Source: DATLMR01 sp964615905
GTDB lineage: Bacteria; Acidobacteriota; Blastocatellia; UBA7656
Direction of reading: 5' to 3'
NCBI GenBank assembly: GCA_964615905.1
Contig: CAZTUB010000019.1
Location: 62,001-126,000 of the forward strand
DNA: 64,000 bases
Part shown: positions 60,288 through 64,000 of the stretch, one piece after another
Layout: each line of letters opens with the position of its first letter
How positions within the stretch are numbered: position 1 is the first letter of the stretch
The notes under the pieces: generated by a model
Database searches by the model: none
Seen by the model: only the letters and a program-made list of their open reading frames with translations
What the model was told of the DNA's origin: nothing
Made by a program: the position numbers and the translations under genes

Positions 60288-60330
60288 GCCGAAGTTGGCA
60301 GAATGATCCAGAGTCCCCCCTTCGGCACCA
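60288..60330 (+). pseudogene. 43-base tRNA-Leu remnant
   Basis: Begins GCCGAAGT, like the 5' acceptor strand of tRNA-Leu, and ends with the exact 3' part GAGTCCCCCCTTCGGCACCA. The anticodon and most arms are missing; the acceptor ends still pair. It is either a deleted tRNA copy or an attachment site whose 5' match is chance. Confidence 0.6.
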
Positions 60331-60331
60331 T
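60311..60331 (+). repeat. Second copy of the tRNA-Leu 3' direct repeat
   Basis: Identical over 21 bases to 58185-58205. The pair encloses about 2.1 kb with two AT-richer genes. Confidence 0.6.
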
Positions 60332-60426
60332 CTCTCTTTATCCTCGTAGCAAGAACATTCAATACATAAACTGATTTACAGGCTAAACTCTCGCACCAGT
60401 ACATTTTACCGGAGGTGCGAAACCCA

Positions 60427-61575
60427 GTGAGCATAGCGACACGATCTCTGACGAATCTTCTTGCGGCGCTCCTTTTCGTCGTCGCCGCATCAGCCGTGTT
60501 CTCCATTTCAGCCCCGGCTCAAGAAGCGCCCCGCCGGGTCGTTGTCGAAGGGTCGAACGGCCAGTGGCATGTCGAGACGACCGACCGCGCGGGTGACGCG
60601 CGCATTGCGGAGTTTCTTGGACGCCCTGCTTTATGGCTCAAGAACAACACGCACGTTATCCGGTCCGGCATTGAATTCATCGACGGGACAATCGAGTTCG
60701 ACGCTGCCCCGATGGATAAAGGCAATTTTATCGGCATCCTCTTTCGTCGAGAATCCTTTCAGAATCAGGAGAACATATACCTGCGCGCTCACAGGTCAGG
60801 TCTTTATAACGCGGTTCAGTATGCGCCGCGCGTGAACGGCAGCTCTACCTGGCAGCTCTATCCTGAGTTCAACGCCACGGCCGACCTGCCAAGAAACCAG
60901 TGGACTCATGTTCGCGTTGAGGTTCGAGGGTCGCGGCTTGAGGTCTATCTGAGCAATAACCCCCAGCCGGTGCTGGTCGTCGCCCGGCTGCGCGGCAACC
61001 CTGAGAAAGGCGTGGTCTCTTTCTGGGGGCGAGTCAACGACCAGCCGACCGAGTGGGCCGCAGCCTTGTCGAATATCTCGATTCGCCCGGCCGCTCCTTT
61101 AAAGACGAATATGTCGCCGCGACCCGCGCCGCCCGCCGGAACGCTGGCCTCCTGGGAAGTGGCGGGTCCCGTGCAGAGCGAGAAGGGGGCCGTAACGTCT
61201 ATTCCGCAGGCGAAACAGTGGCGCGCAGTCGAAGTCGAAGAGTCGGGGCTGGTGAATCTAAACCGCGCGCTCGGAAATGTTCGCGGCCGATGGACGGCAT
61301 TTGCAAGGACGACCGTCAAGGCGACTCAGGCCCAGACCGCGTTGCTCGAATTAGGGTATTCGGATGACGTGACGGTCTTTCTCAACGGCGAGCCTGTCTA
61401 CGCTGGCGTCAATGGATTTGAGAGCCGTCACCCGGAATACATGGGCTTCGTCAAACCCGAATACGAGAACGTCTTCTTAAAGCTCCGGCCTGGAGATAAT
61501 GAGATTATACTCGCTGTGACAGACGACCAGAGGTTCGGCTGGGGCTTTATCGCGCGGTTGAGAATAAAAGAGTAG
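60427..61575 (+). CDS. Exported lectin-fold protein
   Basis: 382-residue exported protein. Signal peptide (LLAALLFVVAASAVFSISAPA) after a GTG start (GGAGG at 60411). The first domain (about 40-225; TIEFDAAPMDKGNFIGILF, QWTHVRVEVRGSRLEVYL) is a concanavalin-A-like/LamG or DUF1080-type beta-sandwich that binds or processes carbohydrate. The second (about 235-380; LELGYSDDVTVFLNGEPVY) is a galactose-binding-like sandwich. The enzyme role is not clear. It is convergent with the permease gene and lies directly after the tRNA remnant. Confidence 0.78.
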   Translation: MSIATRSLTNLLAALLFVVAASAVFSISAPAQEAPRRVVVEGSNGQWHVETTDRAGDARIAEFLGRPALWLKNNTHVIRSGIEFIDGTIEFDAAPMDKGNFIGILFRRESFQNQENIYLRAHRSGLYNAVQYAPRVNGSSTWQLYPEFNATADLPRNQWTHVRVEVRGSRLEVYLSNNPQPVLVVARLRGNPEKGVVSFWGRVNDQPTEWAAALSNISIRPAAPLKTNMSPRPAPPAGTLASWEVAGPVQSEKGAVTSIPQAKQWRAVEVEESGLVNLNRALGNVRGRWTAFARTTVKATQAQTALLELGYSDDVTVFLNGEPVYAGVNGFESRHPEYMGFVKPEYENVFLKLRPGDNEIILAVTDDQRFGWGFIARLRIKE

Positions 61576-61592
61576 CTTCAATGATTGGCCAT

Positions 61593-64000
61593 TCAATCGT
61601 AATGAAGCACCTCGATGGGGTTTACCCGCGCCGCCTTCCGTGCCGGGATGAAACAGGCCAGCAGAGCCGTCCCGGTCAACAAGACCACTATGCTTGCGTA
61701 CGTCGCCGGGTCGAAGGCGGTGACGCCGTAAAGCAGACTGGACATGAACCGGGAGAGGGTAAAGGCGGCGATTAAGCCTGTGCCTATCCCGACCATCGTC
61801 AGCCTTACGCCCTCGCTGAGCACCATGCGCACTACCTGGCTTGGCTGTGCACCGAGCGCCATGCGAATGCCGATCTCGTGAGTGCGCTGCGCAATCGAAT
61901 ATGCCATCACACCATAAATTCCGACCGCCGCCAGCACCGCCGCCAGCGCCGCCAGCACCACGATCAAGGACATGCTGAGCCGTCGTTGAGCTAACGATTC
62001 GGAAATCACCTCGTCCATGGTTCTGACCTGCGCAACAGGCATCTGGTCATCGACCTGCCTGATTTCGCTCTTGATCGCCGCCAGCAAACTCTTCGGGTCT
62101 GAGCCGGACCGCACGACGATAAAGCCGCCGCGCATAGCGTTGACGTAGGGGTTCTGGGGTATCGGGATATATATGGCCGGGTTGATTTCCGCATCGAGGC
62201 TTACGAACTTTGCGTTCCTTGCTACTCCGACGACCTCGCGCCATCTGTTTCCACCCGGAAATACCTGAATGAACTTCCCGACAGGATCTTCGCCGGGAAA
62301 GAACTTATCAGCCAGGGCCTGGTTTATGACAATGACTTCGGGTGAGTCCTTGACGTCCCTCTCGGAAATATCTCGACCTCTGATAAAAGGGATGCCCATA
62401 GTCTTGAAATACCCTGGGCTCACGATTATGGAGTCTGCGTTAGGCTCGTTGCCTGCCTCGACGGGTCTGCCCTTGATCGTAAAGCTGGTCCACGACGGGA
62501 GGCGAAAGATCGGGATTCTGTGGACAGCGCTCGCGGCCTCGACTCCCGGAATCGAGCCGACTCTTGCAAGCGCCTTCTCGAAAAAGACAGATTGCTTCTC
62601 TACGTCCGGGTACTTATTTTGAGAGAGGCTGACAGCCATCGAGAGAACCTGCTTCTGGTCAAATCCGGGATCGACTTGATTGATGGTGATAAAGCTTCTT
62701 ACTAACAGCCCAGCCGCCACAAGCAGCACAAGGGCGAGCGACACTTCGGCCACGACCATCAACCGGAGCAAGCGGTGGTTTAAGACGCCACCCGCCGAAC
62801 CCTTCCCACCCTCTTTTAGAGCCTCGCCAAAGTTCCTGTTTGAAGAGCGGATTGCTGGCAGGATTCCAAAGAGAAGGCCTGTCACGATTGACAGTATTAA
62901 CGTGAAGCAGAGCACGGTGCCGTTTATACCGATCTCGTCTGCGCGCGGGATGCTGCTCGCGCTTATGCCGATAATTGCCTCGACCCCCCAGCCTGCCAGA
63001 AAGAGCCCGCACATCCCTCCTATGAGGCTTAGCAGTAAACTCTCTGTGAGCAGTTGCCTGATTAGCCGTCGCCTGCTTGAGCCCAGGGCGGTGCGAATAG
63101 CAAATTCCTTGCGACGAGCGGCGGCCCGCACCAGTAACAGGTTGGCCACGTTTGTGCAGGCAATCAGCAGCACGCAGCAGACGGCCCCGACCAGCACAAT
63201 CAATGTGGGCCTCACGCGTCCCACAACCTGCTCTCGGAGCAGCGTAACCTGTGCCCCCCAGTTTGCATTGGTGACCGGGAACTCCTGTGCAGCCCTTGCC
63301 GAAATCGCCTCCAGTTCCGCGCCCGCTTCGGCCAGAGAGCGCCCGGACTTTAACCTCCCGATGACCCGTATTGACCGAGCCCCTCTTGCCAGCTCGTTCT
63401 TCTGCGGTATGAAGGGAACGTAGAGGTCAGTTTCAGGCAAAGGGTATGCGATCCCCTGCGCCAGCACGCCGACCACTGTGTAACGACCGCCGTCGACCCC
63501 TAAAGAGCGGCCGACGAGATCAGGGTCGGCGCCATAGCGCTGCCACAGTCTATAGCTCAGTATCGCCACAGGCTCGCTTCCGGGCTGCCCCTCGGCCTCC
63601 AGAAAATCTCGGCCCAAAACCGGTCTGGCCTTCAATAGCGCGAAGAGGTTCACGGAGACACGCGCGCCGTTCACACGCTCCGGCTCCGCCCCTTCCGTGA
63701 TGTTGAAAGTCATATTCCTGGTGGCGCTGATCTCCTCGAAAGACTGGCTCTGCCCCCTCCAGTCCTCAAAGTCGGGGATAGAGGCTGGCTGCTGTTCGAG
63801 GTTGAGCGCCCCGTTCTTACCGGCAATGACGACCAGCTCGTCGGACTTCTCGTAAGGTAGCGGAGACAATAAGACCGCATGTACTACGCTAAATATCGCG
63901 GTCGTCGCGCCGATGCCGAGCGCGAGCGTGAGTATAGAGACGACTGCGAAGAGCGGGCGCTTGGCTAGAAGTCTCGCGCTATAACGAATGTCTTTTAGAA
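61593..64000 (-). CDS. ADOP-type FtsX/MacB permease (5' end outside window)
   Basis: At least 802 residues; the start is beyond the right edge, since the frame stays open upstream of ATG 63869 (LLAKRPLFAVVSILTLALG and TTAIFSVVHAVLLSPLPYE are encoded there). It has a MacB-like periplasmic domain and two FtsX permease modules (LLIACTNVANLLLVRAAARR; LSRFMSSLLYGVTAFDPATY; CFIPARKAARVNPIEVLHYD at the end). Such duplicated orphan permeases are abundant in Acidobacteriota and lack a fused ATPase; substrates are unknown. Confidence 0.9.
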   Translation of the reverse strand, partial: LKDIRYSARLLAKRPLFAVVSILTLALGIGATTAIFSVVHAVLLSPLPYEKSDELVVIAGKNGALNLEQQPASIPDFEDWRGQSQSFEEISATRNMTFNITEGAEPERVNGARVSVNLFALLKARPVLGRDFLEAEGQPGSEPVAILSYRLWQRYGADPDLVGRSLGVDGGRYTVVGVLAQGIAYPLPETDLYVPFIPQKNELARGARSIRVIGRLKSGRSLAEAGAELEAISARAAQEFPVTNANWGAQVTLLREQVVGRVRPTLIVLVGAVCCVLLIACTNVANLLLVRAAARRKEFAIRTALGSSRRRLIRQLLTESLLLSLIGGMCGLFLAGWGVEAIIGISASSIPRADEIGINGTVLCFTLILSIVTGLLFGILPAIRSSNRNFGEALKEGGKGSAGGVLNHRLLRLMVVAEVSLALVLLVAAGLLVRSFITINQVDPGFDQKQVLSMAVSLSQNKYPDVEKQSVFFEKALARVGSIPGVEAASAVHRIPIFRLPSWTSFTIKGRPVEAGNEPNADSIIVSPGYFKTMGIPFIRGRDISERDVKDSPEVIVINQALADKFFPGEDPVGKFIQVFPGGNRWREVVGVARNAKFVSLDAEINPAIYIPIPQNPYVNAMRGGFIVVRSGSDPKSLLAAIKSEIRQVDDQMPVAQVRTMDEVISESLAQRRLSMSLIVVLAALAAVLAAVGIYGVMAYSIAQRTHEIGIRMALGAQPSQVVRMVLSEGVRLTMVGIGTGLIAAFTLSRFMSSLLYGVTAFDPATYASIVVLLTGTALLACFIPARKAARVNPIEVLHYD

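Larger units (their letters stand above)
60116..60426. other. Intergenic region with tRNA-Leu remnant
   Basis: About 310 bases with no gene. It holds the tRNA-Leu fragment at 60288-60330 and the ribosome site GGAGG at 60411 for the next gene. Base composition is low in GC. No promoter stands out. Confidence 0.5.

Overview
The window looks like a chromosomal segment of an Acidobacteriota bacterium, most likely near class Blastocatellia. The evidence is a gene set typical of that phylum: alternative complex III (act genes) followed directly by a cytochrome oxidase operon, a GWxTD-domain protein, an ADOP-type FtsX/MacB permease at the right edge, and many secreted or lipoprotein genes of unknown role. 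Housekeeping DNA is GC-rich (single lines reach about 70%), with a few clearly AT-richer patches. There is no rRNA gene, so the taxonomic call is inference from gene content.

Layout. 1-0.6 kb: the end of a microcompartment vertex gene (EutN type) and a small Cys-motif partner. 0.7-8.4 kb: signalling and accessory genes (FHA-GAF-HD-GYP, a D-aminoacylase-like protein with altered metal motifs, a SLOG-like protein, a PAS hybrid histidine kinase), then an AT-rich HNH nuclease gene next to tRNA-Glu(CTC). 8.9-22.4 kb: a long co-directional respiratory operon, actABCDEF, a small anchored protein, SCO, and coxBAC plus a subunit IV. It would oxidise quinol, pass electrons through cytochromes to an A2-type oxidase, and pump protons. 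22.6-31.4 kb: a superoxide dismutase, a secreted CxxCH protein, a three-subunit molybdenum hydroxylase resembling 4-hydroxybenzoyl-CoA reductase, and small envelope proteins. 31.4-41.9 kb: a membrane PDZ-GAF-PP2C phosphatase, an M24 peptidase, a phycobilisome-linker-like protein, ispG, an MTA/SAH deaminase-like amidohydrolase, and tatA/tatC. 42-51.7 kb: GWxTD protein, mreB, a PIG-L-like protein, a polytopic membrane protein, a TPR-HTH regulator and a DapA-family protein. 51.9-58.2 kb: the central carbon cluster tkt-gap-pgk-lipoprotein-tpiA-secG, ending in tRNA-Leu(GAG). 58.2-60.3 kb: an AT-richer two-gene segment bounded by tRNA-Leu and a second copy of its 3' end. 60.4-64 kb: a lectin-fold secreted protein and the partial ADOP permease.

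The most unusual material lies between genes. Four inverted-repeat elements made of tandem heptamers (GTRAMMM) sit at 29.5, 36.7, 40.2 and 45.1 kb, and three of them supply the stop codon of a neighbouring gene. A second repeat family (2.2 and 5.3 kb) has TGAGGRCC-type ends that also coincide with stop codons. A 136-base element with 17-bp terminal inverted repeats precedes the GWxTD gene. Five consecutive respiratory proteins carry low-complexity Ala/Gln/Pro/Ser/Gly-rich linkers or tails. No CRISPR array, transposase or integrase gene was seen.
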